Shown: in pieces, positions 10,701-19,809 of the stretch
Numbering within the stretch: the stretch's first letter is position 1
Layout: every line of letters begins with the position of its first letter
Assembly: GCF_001632745.1 (NCBI RefSeq)
Contig: NZ_LQRT01000014.1
Location: 1-42,616, forward strand
DNA length: 42,616 nt
Reading direction: 5' to 3'
From: Aquimarina aggregata
GTDB taxonomy: Bacteria > Bacteroidota > Bacteroidia > Flavobacteriales > Flavobacteriaceae
Position numbers and translations under genes: made by a program
The notes under the pieces: generated by a model
What the model was told of the DNA's origin: nothing
Seen by the model: the letters and a program-made list of their open reading frames with translations, nothing else
The model's database searches: none

Positions 10701-11220
10701 GTTCATTATAGATTTCATAGATGATATTATCTTTATCGCCATACGTTTCTGCCATTTCTTTGAAAAAATCAATAGCTTCATTTTCATAGTTTTCGGCTTC
10801 GTGTGTATGCCAATCAATAATAACATAGATTCCCTTTGCAATGGCGGCATCTATAACCTTTTTTATTTTTGTTTTTTGAGCAGAGGGGCTGTCGATATAT
10901 CCGTTTCCATTATCCCAGCTTTCTTTTACGCCCATCGCAACTCTAATGATAGAACTGTTCCAGTTATCAGATAAGTGAGTTACAGTTTCGGCTGCGTAAA
11001 AGTCGGAAGTATCCCCGGCATTACTCCAAAATAAACTATTACCCGCAAGACTAGTTGGAGTATTAGTTTTGTCAACTATGGTATTTCCTTTTACTTGCAA
11101 TCTTCCATGTTTTTCTACAATAGATTGAGCAGAAATTTGTAATGTTAATAGGAGAAAGATATAAAGCAAATGTTTAGAAAGATTCTTGATTAAAAAAGAA
11201 TAATTTGTTTTCATTGTCAT
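7795..11220 (-). CDS. GH5 endoglucanase-like / right-handed beta-helix / CBM6 fusion with T9SS tail
   Basis: An 1141-aa secreted protein; the signal peptide ends near SAQ (30-32). Residues ~33-335 form a GH5 (subfamily-2-like) TIM barrel: acid/base Glu173 in IYEIYNEP and nucleophile Glu259 in LFATEWGS, as in beta-1,4-glucanases. Residues ~345-660 form a right-handed beta-helix beginning [20 protein letters not shown], a fold of many pectate, alginate and chondroitin lyases. Then come an Ig-like domain (~675-770), a CBM6 ([10 protein letters not shown] to NINWFKITK, ~780-905), the ~120-residue module shared with the two downstream proteins and a T9SS sorting tail with YPNPIENEM. It is the first minus-strand gene of the enzyme group, divergent from the hybrid sensor, which likely controls it. 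Whether the beta-helix is a lyase or only binds glycan is undecided. GH5 assignment is strong. Confidence 0.9.
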   Translation of the reverse strand: MTMKTNYSFLIKNLSKHLLYIFLLLTLQISAQSIVEKHGRLQVKGNTIVDKTNTPTSLAGNSLFWSNAGDTSDFYAAETVTHLSDNWNSSIIRVAMGVKESWDNGNGYIDSPSAQKTKIKKVIDAAIAKGIYVIIDWHTHEAENYENEAIDFFKEMAETYGDKDNIIYEIYNEPIRQSWSEVKSYATAIIKAIRSKDPDNLIIVGSPTWSQDVDIASNDPINDVNTAYTLHFYAGTHSQGLRDKAIRAMNNGIALFATEWGSVNADGNGATDKAETQKWMAFFKQNNISHVNWAVSDKPEGASIVKNGKGINGLKNNELTDTGVFIKDIIKNWSDDNGNPPNSGGIINCNTVDCIINAMKNAKPGNEIIIAPGTYTALEKTDLPDNDGKASRFYSSADGTASKPIIIRGKNASNRPVLKGPDNKYDSYIMRILGDHWIIKDLELKEGSKGLVLDRSSNSQIVNVSVHDIGEEGIHLRDGSSNNLVQGCSVYNTGIKKPGIGEGLYIGSDRKQHNNPYNPDCNNNTIDNCIVGPNVTAEGVDVKEGTKNTIIKNCTFSAKGISGENSADAFIDLKGAYTFVFNNTFNRDNSNVLASGIDFQDRKTGYNTGFRNAVFDNTFNLGTKADQIPTARKKGGSPSEIHIWNNTRNPNSIDFPISDGTTNFVIQSCPTWNIIPCQGGGNQSPNIKITTPSTGASFETGSTIKINTSTSDPDGSVEKVEFFNGDQKIGQDTSFPFEYTINNAVQGNYSLTAKATDNDGATKTSNVVTFKVEDEQPQGCNGPDLAISAKIEAEEYCNMQGIQTQSTTDIGGGLNVGWLDVGDYLEYKIIIPESAEYKIEYRVASKFDSGEVDFRINNDSKDKTSIPNTGGWQNWTTITTKVDLSAGNQILKLVATGKSWNINWFKITKIDDSGNPDNPNPNSCNFGTPTSSSLPAFDKASYSNVHILGTNGPDLSNFRRFRINWNPSQNGLYQFSINTSNGIPNYYTDLRDFMTHNFNSSNPSISINNSGFAGLDGDYWVTKNKDNFVMVSKTKSFSIYFNNSNIVPTCEGNRDTPSILDGKSARMVLYPNPIENEMLTISNISPNGTLIQITDIQGKTIIKKPLNDNKVLVDVSSLETGLYMVIIRGSGYFTSMLFSKK

Positions 11221-11761
11221 GATTTAGTGAGTTTGTGTGTTAATTTTTAAATTAATGCATACCAATACAGTATACATCATCATATAATAGATGTTGTTCT
11301 TTAAAAAATGATATTACTTTTAAATAATTACACGATAGATCATGAAAGAGGAAACTGGATCTAATCGGTGTTTTACACAATAGTTTGTGTTATAAACGAA
11401 ATTTTACATACTTTGGGACTCTAACAATTTTCATAAAATGTGTTTTACGTTATTACTTAATTTCTCCCAACTTGACTTAATTTAATACAATCAATTTTTG
11501 ACTATTAATTACAGGGGTAGTCGTAATCAATTTTCAAGAACAATTTTAGGTATTAAATAAATTCTAAAAGTCCGATTCTAGGGGGGGATAAGTACAAATA
11601 TTTGGTAATCAGCTGATTAAATTTGTTGATCTTGCGATTTTTGATCTGCTGTTAAGAACTTTTCTTTACATAAAGTACTAGTGCAACTCATAATATTAAT
11701 ATAATAATTTGATAAAATAACGTTATATTTATAGATAACTAATCATGGTCATACCCCAAAT
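11221..11761. promoter_or_regulatory. Divergent control region between the GH5 gene and the hybrid sensor gene
   Basis: This 541-bp gene-free stretch must hold the promoters for the enzyme group (minus) and the sensor (plus). Two copies of TTGACT occur 26 bp apart (11472 and 11498) and two copies of AATCAATTTT lie 36 bp apart (11489 and 11525); both pairs are candidate binding repeats for the AraC-type output domain. A TAAATTTG box (11618-11625) fits the Bacteroidota -7 element but lacks a well-spaced -33 TTTG. A run of seven G (11581-11587) stands out in this AT-rich DNA. No confident promoter can be assigned. Confidence 0.4.
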
Positions 11762-14700
11762 ATGAAAAGAGCAATTACATCAATTGTATTTCTTATACAT
11801 TTCTGTGTTTTTTCTCAAGAACATGATTTTAATAACTTTATTCATTTATCTGTATCCGAAGGTTTATCGCAAAGTACAGTAGTCGCTGTTGAACAAGACC
11901 AATTTGATCAAATGTGGATTGGTACGCGTGATGGGCTTAATAAATATGATGGAGAAGAAATTACTATTTATCGAAATAACCCTAAGGATAGTACTTCATT
12001 AAGTAATAATGATATCCTATCGATAAAGGAAGATAAAGAAGGTTTTATTTGGATAGGGACCTATAACGGACTTAATAAGTTTGATCCTAGAACTGAAAAA
12101 TTTACTAGGTTTTTATACTCTTCTAAAAAAAACACAATTTCTCATAGGTCTATTAGAGCTATTAAGGAAATGAAAAATAACACCTTATGGTTTGCGACTT
12201 CTGATGGTTTGTTTATTTACAATCGTAAAAATGATGAACTAATACATTATGATAAAGATGAAAATACGCCATCTCAACTTAGAAGCGACTTCATAATTGA
12301 TATCTACCAAGATAAAACTGGTGATATCTGGATTGCTACTTCTTTAGGGCTCCATAAAGTTGTTAATTCAGAAATAGATCATTTAAAGTTTGAAAGATTT
12401 GATAGAGAGCAAGGCACTGATTCAAATATCTTCATACAGACTATCAATGAAGATGCAAACGGTAATTTATGGATAGGCACTAAATTTAATGGACTACTTG
12501 TTTTTAATACAACAAATAAGCGTTTTGTGTCTTATAATGAATTAAATGATAAGAAAATAAAAAGCACCGATATTCGAAGTCTTAAATATGATAAGGATTC
12601 TAACCTTTGGATAGGCACTTATGATGGGGTATTTATAAAAAAAGCCAATAATGAACTGATCAAAATTATTAATCAACCAGGAAATCCAGATAGTTTAAGT
12701 AAAAATAGTATTAAAGAAATTTTCATTGATAAAAACGGATCGGTTTGGATCGGAACTTATTATGGCGGTATCAATTTATGGGATATTCATAACAATAATT
12801 TTCATGAACTTTATCTCACAAAAGGAGAACAATCTTATCACTTGGGTGTTGTGAGTTCAATTGTTGAAGACAAAAATGGTTCTTTTTTTATAGGTACAGA
12901 AGGCAATGGTGTAACCGTTATTCAAAAAAATGGAAAAACGAATAGTGTGCTGACTAATGCTTTGAATAAAAAAGTAAAAAACTCTAACATTAAATCCCTT
13001 CTCTTAGACGATCAAACATTATGGATCGGTACTCTAAAAGGAGGAATAAAAGAATTTAATATTGTGACTCAGGAATTTAATGAATCTAGTCATTTAGAGC
13101 TTAAAGATATACTATCGAATCAGGGAGTATATGCGATCCAAAAAATTAAAAACCTACTCGTTTTTGGCACCTTCGGAAGAGGGGCAGTCATATATGACCG
13201 CATCACAAAAAAAATTAGTTTTATCCAGCCTCGTGTATCTGATATCAATTCTTTGACAAATAGAAGGATTCGTAGCATGTTTTCTGACCAATCAAATAAT
13301 CTTTGGATAGGAACTGATAAAGGGCTTAATAAAGTGTCCTATAAAGAACTTACCGCTAACACCCCAGTATTAAATCGGTTTCTTTTTGAAGATGATATCG
13401 TATATGGTCATAATATTTTATGTATTTACCAAGACCATCAAGGAAGTATTTTTGTAGGGACTAAAGAAAAAGGAATTCAAAAACTTGTTAAAGATAAATT
13501 TGAACCATTTAAAATAGGGCTAGTAAATGCAGATATTACAACAGTATACAGTATTGTTGAAGATGATCAAAAATACCTTTGGATAAGTTCTAACCTTGGA
13601 TTAGTACGTTATGATCCAGTAACAAAAAAGACGATTCTTTACGATCAGGCTCAAGGATTTTGGGGTAACGAGTTCATAAATAATTCATATCTTAAAGGAA
13701 GCAATGGTCATTTGTATTTTGGTGGGGTAAAAGGGGTAGCTTTTTTTAATCCCAAAACACTTGGTAAAAGTAATTACAAGTCTAAAGTTGTACTAACTGG
13801 TATCACTGTTAACGGAAAAGACCCCAATAAGAACATAGCCTTTATAAATCAAATTACTCTTGAACATGATGAAAACTCATTTTCATTAAATTTTGCGTTA
13901 CCAAGTTACATAAATACTACAGATAAAAGGTATGCTTATAGACTTAAGGGGTTAAATGATGAATGGAAATTTACAACCAATAACGAGGCAAGTTATACCA
14001 TTCAAAAACCTGGAGATTATATTTTTGAAGTAAAAAAAGTAAACAACGAAAATGTATTGAAAGAAGCATTTACTAGTATTAATATTAGGGTAAAGGCCGC
14101 ATTTTGGAAAACAAAATGGGCGTTTTTGATTTATATGATACTAACTATTCTGATTCTACACCAAATATATATTAATATCACAGCCAGAATAACCCTTGCT
14201 CATAAGTTAAAGTCAGAACGATTAGAGAACACAAGACAAGAAGAAATTAATACCTCTAAATTAGAATTTTTTACAAATATCTCTCATGATTTTAGAACAC
14301 CTTTAACTCTTATACTAGCACCGCTACAACAACTTATAGAGCGATACAACGGAAGCAGTGATATGTATACCAAATTGCTTTTAATAGAGCGCAATGCAAA
14401 GCAGCTGTTAAAGTTAACAAATCAATTACTTGATTTTAGAGCATTTGAGAATAAGCACTCTAAATTAGAAGCAAGAGAAGATAATTTAGTGCGTTTTCTT
14501 GATGGAATTTATAGATCATTTCAAGAATATGCGAAAATTGGTAATTACAAGTATTCATTTGATTCTAGTTCTGAAAGTATTTTAGTTTTTTATGATGAAA
14601 TTAAATTGGAGAAAGCCTTTTACAATGTACTTTCGAATGCTTTTAAATATACACCTAAAGGGGGAGAAATTGGTGTAAAAATATACGAAACGGACAAAGA

Positions 14701-15826
14701 AGTGTTTATTGAGATTTCGGATAATGGAGCAGGAGTTGATAATGAGTTTATGAATAAGATTTTTGATAGATATTATGAAATGGCTAGTAAAGTCGAATAT
14801 CAAAAACATTTTAATCAAGGAAATGGGATAGGTTTACATATCGCCAAAAAAACTTTGGATTTGCATAAAGGTAAAATAGCAGTAAAAAGTGAAAAGAAGA
14901 AAGGAACGACATTTATTATTACTCTTAAAAAAGGACGTGATCATTTAACAGAATCCGAAATAATTACTGGAAAGCAGAATAACAAAGATAGTATAGAGTA
15001 TAAAGATTACAGTAATTTTGTCGAAAACATCGAAAATATTAACCTAAATACATTATCGTTATCTACCAAGAAAACCAAAATTCTTGTTGTAGAAGATAAT
15101 CATGAATTCAGAAAATTTATAGTAAATCTTTTGGGAGAATTATATAGCGTAGAACAAGCAGAAAATGGATATGCAGGTTTTAAAATGGCATTAAAAGTTT
15201 TTCCCGACTTGATAATTAGTGATGTTATAATGCCAAAAATGGAAGGAACAGAGTTTTGTTCCAAAATTAAAAACGACAAAAGAACAAGTCATATTCCTTT
15301 TATATTACTCACCTCACGGTCATCTATTGAGCATAAGTTTATTGGCTTAGAATCGGGAGCCGATCGTTATATCGATAAGCCATTTAATATCAAGGAATTT
15401 CTTTTAGTCATCAAAAATTTATTAAAGACGACTGAGCACCTAAAAAGTAAATTTATTGAAAATAATGCCAATTTTGAGGATAACAGAATAGATTCTGAAG
15501 AAGAGAATATGCAAAGAAAAGCAATAAGAATTGTTGAGAATCATATTGATGATCCATCTTTTGATATACAATATTTTAGTTCAGAATTGGGGCTTAGTAG
15601 AACGATGCTGTTCGTTAAAATAAAAGCATGGACTAATCTAACACCAAAAGAATTTATTAATTCTATACGAATGAAAAAAGCTGCCGAATTTTTAGAAATA
15701 GGAGGCTTTAGTATTTCTGAGATTGGTTATAAAGTAGGTTTCAAAGACCCAAAATACTTTTCGAAAAGCTTTAAAAAGTATTATAAGAAGACACCATCAG
15801 AATATGCAGAGACGTTTTACTCTTAA
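11762..15826 (+). CDS. Hybrid two-component system sensor/AraC-type regulator (HTCS)
   Basis: A 1354-aa one-protein signalling system. Signal peptide (1-19), then a periplasmic two-component-regulator propeller with repeated WIGT strands (MWIGTRDGLN, LWIGTKFNG, VWIGTYYGG and others, ~25-665). A Y_Y_Y domain (~690-775) precedes one membrane helix (~785-805). The cytoplasmic part has a HisKA domain with phospho-acceptor His842 in ISHDFRTPL, a HATPase domain (NVLSNAFKYTPKGGE, DNGAG, GNGIGLH), a receiver with Asp1154 in LIISDVIMP, and a C-terminal AraC HTH (~1255-1350). HTCS proteins typically bind an oligosaccharide from the target glycan and switch on their polysaccharide locus. Here it is divergent from the secreted lyase/GH5 genes, so those are the expected targets. 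The ligand is probably a breakdown product of that polymer. Family assignment is very secure. Confidence 0.97.
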   Translation: MKRAITSIVFLIHFCVFSQEHDFNNFIHLSVSEGLSQSTVVAVEQDQFDQMWIGTRDGLNKYDGEEITIYRNNPKDSTSLSNNDILSIKEDKEGFIWIGTYNGLNKFDPRTEKFTRFLYSSKKNTISHRSIRAIKEMKNNTLWFATSDGLFIYNRKNDELIHYDKDENTPSQLRSDFIIDIYQDKTGDIWIATSLGLHKVVNSEIDHLKFERFDREQGTDSNIFIQTINEDANGNLWIGTKFNGLLVFNTTNKRFVSYNELNDKKIKSTDIRSLKYDKDSNLWIGTYDGVFIKKANNELIKIINQPGNPDSLSKNSIKEIFIDKNGSVWIGTYYGGINLWDIHNNNFHELYLTKGEQSYHLGVVSSIVEDKNGSFFIGTEGNGVTVIQKNGKTNSVLTNALNKKVKNSNIKSLLLDDQTLWIGTLKGGIKEFNIVTQEFNESSHLELKDILSNQGVYAIQKIKNLLVFGTFGRGAVIYDRITKKISFIQPRVSDINSLTNRRIRSMFSDQSNNLWIGTDKGLNKVSYKELTANTPVLNRFLFEDDIVYGHNILCIYQDHQGSIFVGTKEKGIQKLVKDKFEPFKIGLVNADITTVYSIVEDDQKYLWISSNLGLVRYDPVTKKTILYDQAQGFWGNEFINNSYLKGSNGHLYFGGVKGVAFFNPKTLGKSNYKSKVVLTGITVNGKDPNKNIAFINQITLEHDENSFSLNFALPSYINTTDKRYAYRLKGLNDEWKFTTNNEASYTIQKPGDYIFEVKKVNNENVLKEAFTSINIRVKAAFWKTKWAFLIYMILTILILHQIYINITARITLAHKLKSERLENTRQEEINTSKLEFFTNISHDFRTPLTLILAPLQQLIERYNGSSDMYTKLLLIERNAKQLLKLTNQLLDFRAFENKHSKLEAREDNLVRFLDGIYRSFQEYAKIGNYKYSFDSSSESILVFYDEIKLEKAFYNVLSNAFKYTPKGGEIGVKIYETDKEVFIEISDNGAGVDNEFMNKIFDRYYEMASKVEYQKHFNQGNGIGLHIAKKTLDLHKGKIAVKSEKKKGTTFIITLKKGRDHLTESEIITGKQNNKDSIEYKDYSNFVENIENINLNTLSLSTKKTKILVVEDNHEFRKFIVNLLGELYSVEQAENGYAGFKMALKVFPDLIISDVIMPKMEGTEFCSKIKNDKRTSHIPFILLTSRSSIEHKFIGLESGADRYIDKPFNIKEFLLVIKNLLKTTEHLKSKFIENNANFEDNRIDSEEENMQRKAIRIVENHIDDPSFDIQYFSSELGLSRTMLFVKIKAWTNLTPKEFINSIRMKKAAEFLEIGGFSISEIGYKVGFKDPKYFSKSFKKYYKKTPSEYAETFYS

Positions 15827-15973
15827 TATCTTTAGTTCTTTCAAGAGAAAAATAGACTTTTATAGATTAGTTTAATGTTGTTTAAATACAAATGTTAATG
15901 AAGAGTTGTCTGTGAAAATTGGACTCTTAATTAAACTATTTTGATTGCCATAAAAAATCTCTATGATCTTAGC

Positions 15974-16004
15974 TTTGAAAACATCTATCGATGTTATAAT
16001 TTTG
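15974..16004 (+). promoter_or_regulatory. Bacteroidota housekeeping promoter, consensus match
   Basis: TTTG at 15974-15977, exactly 19 bp, then TAATTTTG at 15997-16004. This is a full match to the Bacteroidetes sigma-A consensus TTTG-N19-TAnnTTTG. Transcription should start about 16010-16012, only some 12-14 nt before the ATG at 16024, giving a very short leader. It supports the following small gene as real and separately transcribed from the sensor gene. Confidence 0.8.
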
Positions 16005-16023
16005 TGGTATAAAACCCTAAAAT

Positions 16024-16644
16024 ATGAACAAAGTAAACCTACAAAAAAGAATGAAGCTATTCGGCACACTACTAATTTTGATCTTTTGCATACAAATACA
16101 AGCGCAAAACGATCAAGTTACTATTGAACCTATGGGAAAAGAGGAGTTTTCAGTTAGAAGCCTTAATGGAATCCCGTATACATTAGTTGTAGAAGAAAGT
16201 AACACCGACGGACAGTATCATCTTGGCAGTACGGGCTATCTTACATTTAAACTAGACGATATGATCCAAAAACGAAGTACAGTTAGGATTGTATTAGAAG
16301 AAGAAATTCATGCATCTCTAGAAGAAAAACTTGTTAAACAATATAGATCAGATGTAGATTGGATTAAGTCTTTACTCGATATTAAAGAAGATAGTGAATT
16401 TAAAGTCTTTCCTTCTCGTCCTATATTTTCTGATGCAGATTTAGAAAAATTAAAAGGACAAGTATTTGAATATGCCGATACAGATAATAAAGAAAAACGC
16501 TTTTATGAGTGGATTGAAAAAATAAATTATTCTGTTGGTGCGGTTCGTTATTTTAGAGAGCTGTATGCAGCCTCTAATGGAAAAAATAATGAACAAAGAC
16601 GTAATTTTTTACCCATAAATATATACGAAGCACTTAATAGATAA
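16024..16644 (+). CDS. Small secreted protein of unknown function
   Basis: A 206-aa protein that I do not recognise. The N-terminus has a signal peptide: MKLFGTLLILIFCIQIQAQ starts at the second ATG (16051), so either ATG 16024 or 16051 could be used. The mature part (about 175 aa) has no cysteine and is rich in charged residues; it looks like a soluble periplasmic or surface protein with a beta-rich first half (KEEFSVRSLNGIPYTLVVEE) and a helical second half (SDADLEKLKGQVFEY onward). A consensus promoter lies directly upstream and a strong hairpin follows the stop codon, so it is monocistronic. Its place between the sensor gene and the fucose operon hints at a role in the locus, but nothing in the sequence shows what it does. 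Confidence 0.75.
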   Translation: MNKVNLQKRMKLFGTLLILIFCIQIQAQNDQVTIEPMGKEEFSVRSLNGIPYTLVVEESNTDGQYHLGSTGYLTFKLDDMIQKRSTVRIVLEEEIHASLEEKLVKQYRSDVDWIKSLLDIKEDSEFKVFPSRPIFSDADLEKLKGQVFEYADTDNKEKRFYEWIEKINYSVGAVRYFRELYAASNGKNNEQRRNFLPINIYEALNR

Positions 16645-16656
16645 AGATAAAATTTA

Positions 16657-16694
16657 CAACAGGTCATACTCAGAACTGTGAGTATGACCTGTTG
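16657..16694. terminator. Bidirectional terminator hairpin between convergent genes
   Basis: A 16-bp perfect inverted repeat (CAACAGGTCATACTCA and its complement) around the 6-nt loop GAACTG, flanked by A/T-rich runs on both sides. It lies 13 bp after the stop of the small secreted protein and 28 bp past the end of the convergent fucosidase gene. It can serve both strands. Confidence 0.85.
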
Positions 16695-16721
16695 AATTTA
16701 GGTAATTTGTTGAAAATCAAA

Positions 16722-18266
16722 TTATAGTTTTTCTTGTGGTTTGATTTTAAAAACCCAAGTGTGTTCTAAATTAGTTCCTTTAGGAAATTGAATTTCTAAG
16801 TGTTTACTAGTTTGTGTAAATGCTATTTTTCCCTTATACCCTAAAAGTTGTATTGATTCAATATTAATGTTAGAAGTATTTAACGTTCTGATTTTAATGT
16901 TTTCAGTAGGAGGGATTAGTATAAAGGCATAAAGATTTCCTTTATTGGTCGTAAAACGAATATCTTCCTGAGTAAAATTTTTATTCTTACTTTCAGAAAG
17001 GTGCCCCAATTCTGTTTTAGTAGGACCTTCTCCGTAAGTCTTCCAATGTTTAGAACTATAGATTGCTTCACCATTTAGATCTAACCATTTCCCAATTTCT
17101 AATAATGTTTTTTGTTGATCGTCAGGAATAATACCGTCTTTTCGTGGACCTATATTTAGTAGTAAACATCCATTTTTACTTACAATATCTACTAAGTCTG
17201 CGATTAGCTCTCCGGATGATTTTGGAATCCAGTTTTTGGCGTAGTACCAAGAATTTTTTCCTATAGAAGTATCTGTTTGCCAATATTCTGGACGAATAGA
17301 ATCTAACTTGCTACGTTCCAGATCTAGCATATGAGTACCGATAGGGTAAGATTCATATTTATAATTTTTAGTTTGAAGTACTACCTTTTTTCCTCTTTTT
17401 AAACCAGAGTTGTAATAGTATGCTGCTAGTTTTTTATGATATGGGGCAAATTCTGGTCGATCTAAGAAAAAATCAAACCAAAGAATATCGGGTTGATATT
17501 TATCAATAATTTCTTTAGTTCGAGGCCACCAAAAGTTTGCTAGCCACTCTGCACTAGCCGGCTCATCAGGTTTATGAGGAGGGGCATAAATATCTGAAAA
17601 TTCAGGATTACCTGTGTCAAAATATTCTTGTTGATTGTAAAAGTTCCAATTAAAAGCCAAATGAGAACTTGCTCCATAAATCAAACCTTGCCTTTTAATC
17701 TCATCTGTTAATTCTTTAAAAACATCTTTTTTAGGCCCCATATTAACTGAGTTGTATTTGGTTATACTGGACTCATATAAAGCATAACCGTCGTGATGTT
17801 CTGCTACGGGAACTACATATTGAGCCCCTGATTTTTTAAATAAATTAACCCAATCTTCTGCATTAAAATTTTCCATGGTCCACATTGGAATAATGTCTTT
17901 ATATCCAAATGTTTTTTGATCTCCGAACTTTTCTTTGTGATAGGCTACTGCAGGGTGTGGTTTGTTTTTTGTGATTTCACCAGTTTGTGGATTCATAATC
18001 CCATTATCCAAATACATCCAACGCGGATACCAATCTGTATGTAATTCGGCAACCGAATTTGGTCCCCAATGAATGAAAATTCCAAATTTAATATCTTTCA
18101 TCCATTGCGGGATTTCATAATTACTTAAACTTTCCCAATTTTCTTTAAATTCAAATTTTTCCTCTTTAGCAGTTTGATCTTCTGTTTTTGTTTCGATTTT
18201 AGCATTATTTTTTGATTGACAAGCTACTAAACCAATAATAAATAATATGTAAATTAATTTTTTCAT
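16722..18266 (-). CDS. GH29 alpha-L-fucosidase, lipoprotein
   Basis: A 514-aa protein of the GH29 family, retaining enzymes that release terminal alpha-L-fucose. The start at 18266 is chosen because it yields a clean lipoprotein signal (MKKLIYILFIIGLVACQ, lipobox LVAC); a start 57 bp upstream would add an unlikely basic extension and overlap the preceding gene. The catalytic domain includes IPQWMKDIKFGIFIHWG near the N-terminus, the HHDGYALY strand, and the expected nucleophile Asp265 in DILWFDFF. A C-terminal beta domain (~420-514) follows. It is the last gene of the fucose operon, 26 bp after the other GH29 gene. The lipid anchor puts it in the periplasm or on the cell surface, upstream of sugar uptake. 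Linkage preference cannot be read. Confidence 0.93.
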   Translation of the reverse strand: MKKLIYILFIIGLVACQSKNNAKIETKTEDQTAKEEKFEFKENWESLSNYEIPQWMKDIKFGIFIHWGPNSVAELHTDWYPRWMYLDNGIMNPQTGEITKNKPHPAVAYHKEKFGDQKTFGYKDIIPMWTMENFNAEDWVNLFKKSGAQYVVPVAEHHDGYALYESSITKYNSVNMGPKKDVFKELTDEIKRQGLIYGASSHLAFNWNFYNQQEYFDTGNPEFSDIYAPPHKPDEPASAEWLANFWWPRTKEIIDKYQPDILWFDFFLDRPEFAPYHKKLAAYYYNSGLKRGKKVVLQTKNYKYESYPIGTHMLDLERSKLDSIRPEYWQTDTSIGKNSWYYAKNWIPKSSGELIADLVDIVSKNGCLLLNIGPRKDGIIPDDQQKTLLEIGKWLDLNGEAIYSSKHWKTYGEGPTKTELGHLSESKNKNFTQEDIRFTTNKGNLYAFILIPPTENIKIRTLNTSNINIESIQLLGYKGKIAFTQTSKHLEIQFPKGTNLEHTWVFKIKPQEKL

Positions 18267-18292
18267 TTTTTGAACTTTTATCAAAACCGTGA

Positions 18293-19789
18293 TTATGATT
18301 TTCTTTGAATTTTGAAGACACAAGCATGCTTACCTTTAAAGTTAGCGGGCATTTCAATTTTTAAGTTATGTTTGTTTTGTTGGTATTTTAACTTTGCATC
18401 ACTACCCAATAATTCTATAGAAAGTATATCATTTGCATATAATCTACCGTAAGATCCTAATGAATTAATAGTAACCTCTCCTTTAGGTATCCCTAGGCAA
18501 ATAGCATATAGTGTATTGTCTTTTTGGGTGAACCGAAAGTCTTTGGATGTATAAGATGCATTAGTTTTCTTTTCTGAATAATGACCTGTATTGGGTAAAA
18601 ATGAAGGCCCTTCTCCGTATACAGACCAAGGCATGGTTTCATAAATCGCTTCACCATTGATTTGTAACCAATCTCCAATTTCATATAGTTCTTTTTTTAT
18701 AAAATCTGCAAAAGCACCATCAGGTTTCGGAGGAACGTTTAATAAAAGAATTCCATTTTTTGATGTAACATCTACTAATATGTCAATTATCAGATTAGCA
18801 TCTTTAATTCCCATTCCTTCCTGATACCACCAACTAACGGGTTGACAGATATCAATATCGGTCATCCAGGTATCATATGTCAATTCATCAATGAGTCCAT
18901 TTTCAAAATTTCGCATTCCAATACCGGGGGGAACATCATGTTCTTTATAAACAAATGCTACTTCTTGATTGTTTTTAAGTGCTGTGTTAAAATAATGACT
19001 GATATATTCTCTTTGTCTACTTTCATTAACACCATTAAAATAGATCTCTTTAGAGACAACTTTTCCGTTTTTAAAGGAGTTTATATTATGTGCTCGAACA
19101 GTACCTCCAAAAGAAACATCAACCCAAGAAATATCTGGACTGTATTTTGTAACCGCTTCTTTCATTTTCGATAACCAAAGATCTAAATGTTCTTCTGTAT
19201 ATCTGGATTGTTTTTCAATATGATTTTTCCAGGGTATGGCGTCTGTTACATCCTCATCATGAGGTGGTCCGTACAATTCATAAAAGTTTGGATCTTTTCT
19301 ACCAGGATTATCTCTGTCGATAGCAGCACGATACCAATATCCGGAATGAAAAGACATGATGAATTTCATATTGCGTTTTATGATTTCTTTTTTTAATAAT
19401 GCAGATATGTCCTTTTTAGGTCCCATATCCACGACATCTAATTTAGTTAGGTCGCTATCCCAATGTACCATCCCGCTTCCGTGCCATGAAACTGGCCCTG
19501 CAAATTTGGCTCCTGATTTCTTAAAAAGTTCGGCCCATTCAACAGCATCAAAATTTTCAAACTTAAAATCGCTGATCATCTCATGCTGATATTTGTTTTC
19601 ATTGCCTTTGATGTATCTCATACTTTCTAAAGAAAAATGAGTGTATATTCCAAATTTGGCATCTTTTAACCATTGTGGTATTTCATGTCGTTGCAATGAA
19701 GTCCAAGTTGGTTCATAGGTATCCTGTTTTTTTTGACTATATCCAATAAGTGATATGCAAACCAAGGTTATGCTAAATATTTGTTTCAT
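18293..19789 (-). CDS. GH29 alpha-L-fucosidase, secreted/periplasmic
   Basis: A 498-aa GH29 member with a cleavable signal peptide (MKQIFSITLVCISLIGYSQ). It begins like its neighbour (IPQWLKDAKFGIYTHFS), has the KFAGPVSWHGSG strand, and the expected nucleophile Asp224 in DISWVDVSFGG. A GGTV loop follows the nucleophile, unlike the DFFLDR of the other fucosidase. The general acid is not assigned. A C-terminal beta sandwich (~400-498) ends with CVFKIQRKS, like the CVFK/WVFKI end of its partner. Sequence divergence between the two adjacent GH29 genes suggests different linkages or positions on the same glycan, not simple duplication. Spacing of 20 bp from the mutarotase gene supports one transcript. 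Family is secure. Confidence 0.93.
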   Translation of the reverse strand: MKQIFSITLVCISLIGYSQKKQDTYEPTWTSLQRHEIPQWLKDAKFGIYTHFSLESMRYIKGNENKYQHEMISDFKFENFDAVEWAELFKKSGAKFAGPVSWHGSGMVHWDSDLTKLDVVDMGPKKDISALLKKEIIKRNMKFIMSFHSGYWYRAAIDRDNPGRKDPNFYELYGPPHDEDVTDAIPWKNHIEKQSRYTEEHLDLWLSKMKEAVTKYSPDISWVDVSFGGTVRAHNINSFKNGKVVSKEIYFNGVNESRQREYISHYFNTALKNNQEVAFVYKEHDVPPGIGMRNFENGLIDELTYDTWMTDIDICQPVSWWYQEGMGIKDANLIIDILVDVTSKNGILLLNVPPKPDGAFADFIKKELYEIGDWLQINGEAIYETMPWSVYGEGPSFLPNTGHYSEKKTNASYTSKDFRFTQKDNTLYAICLGIPKGEVTINSLGSYGRLYANDILSIELLGSDAKLKYQQNKHNLKIEMPANFKGKHACVFKIQRKS

Positions 19790-19809
19790 AATATCTTAAA
19801 AAAAGCTTT

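Noticed and set aside
1211..11220. Alginate as the certain target because of PL14-like domains
   Set aside because: PL14-type folds also act on other uronates, and the neighbouring genes are for fucose; the substrate cannot be fixed from sequence.
16722..18323. Longer start for the last fucosidase gene (18323)
   Set aside because: It would overlap the preceding gene and place a basic stretch before a perfect lipoprotein signal; start 18266 is preferred.
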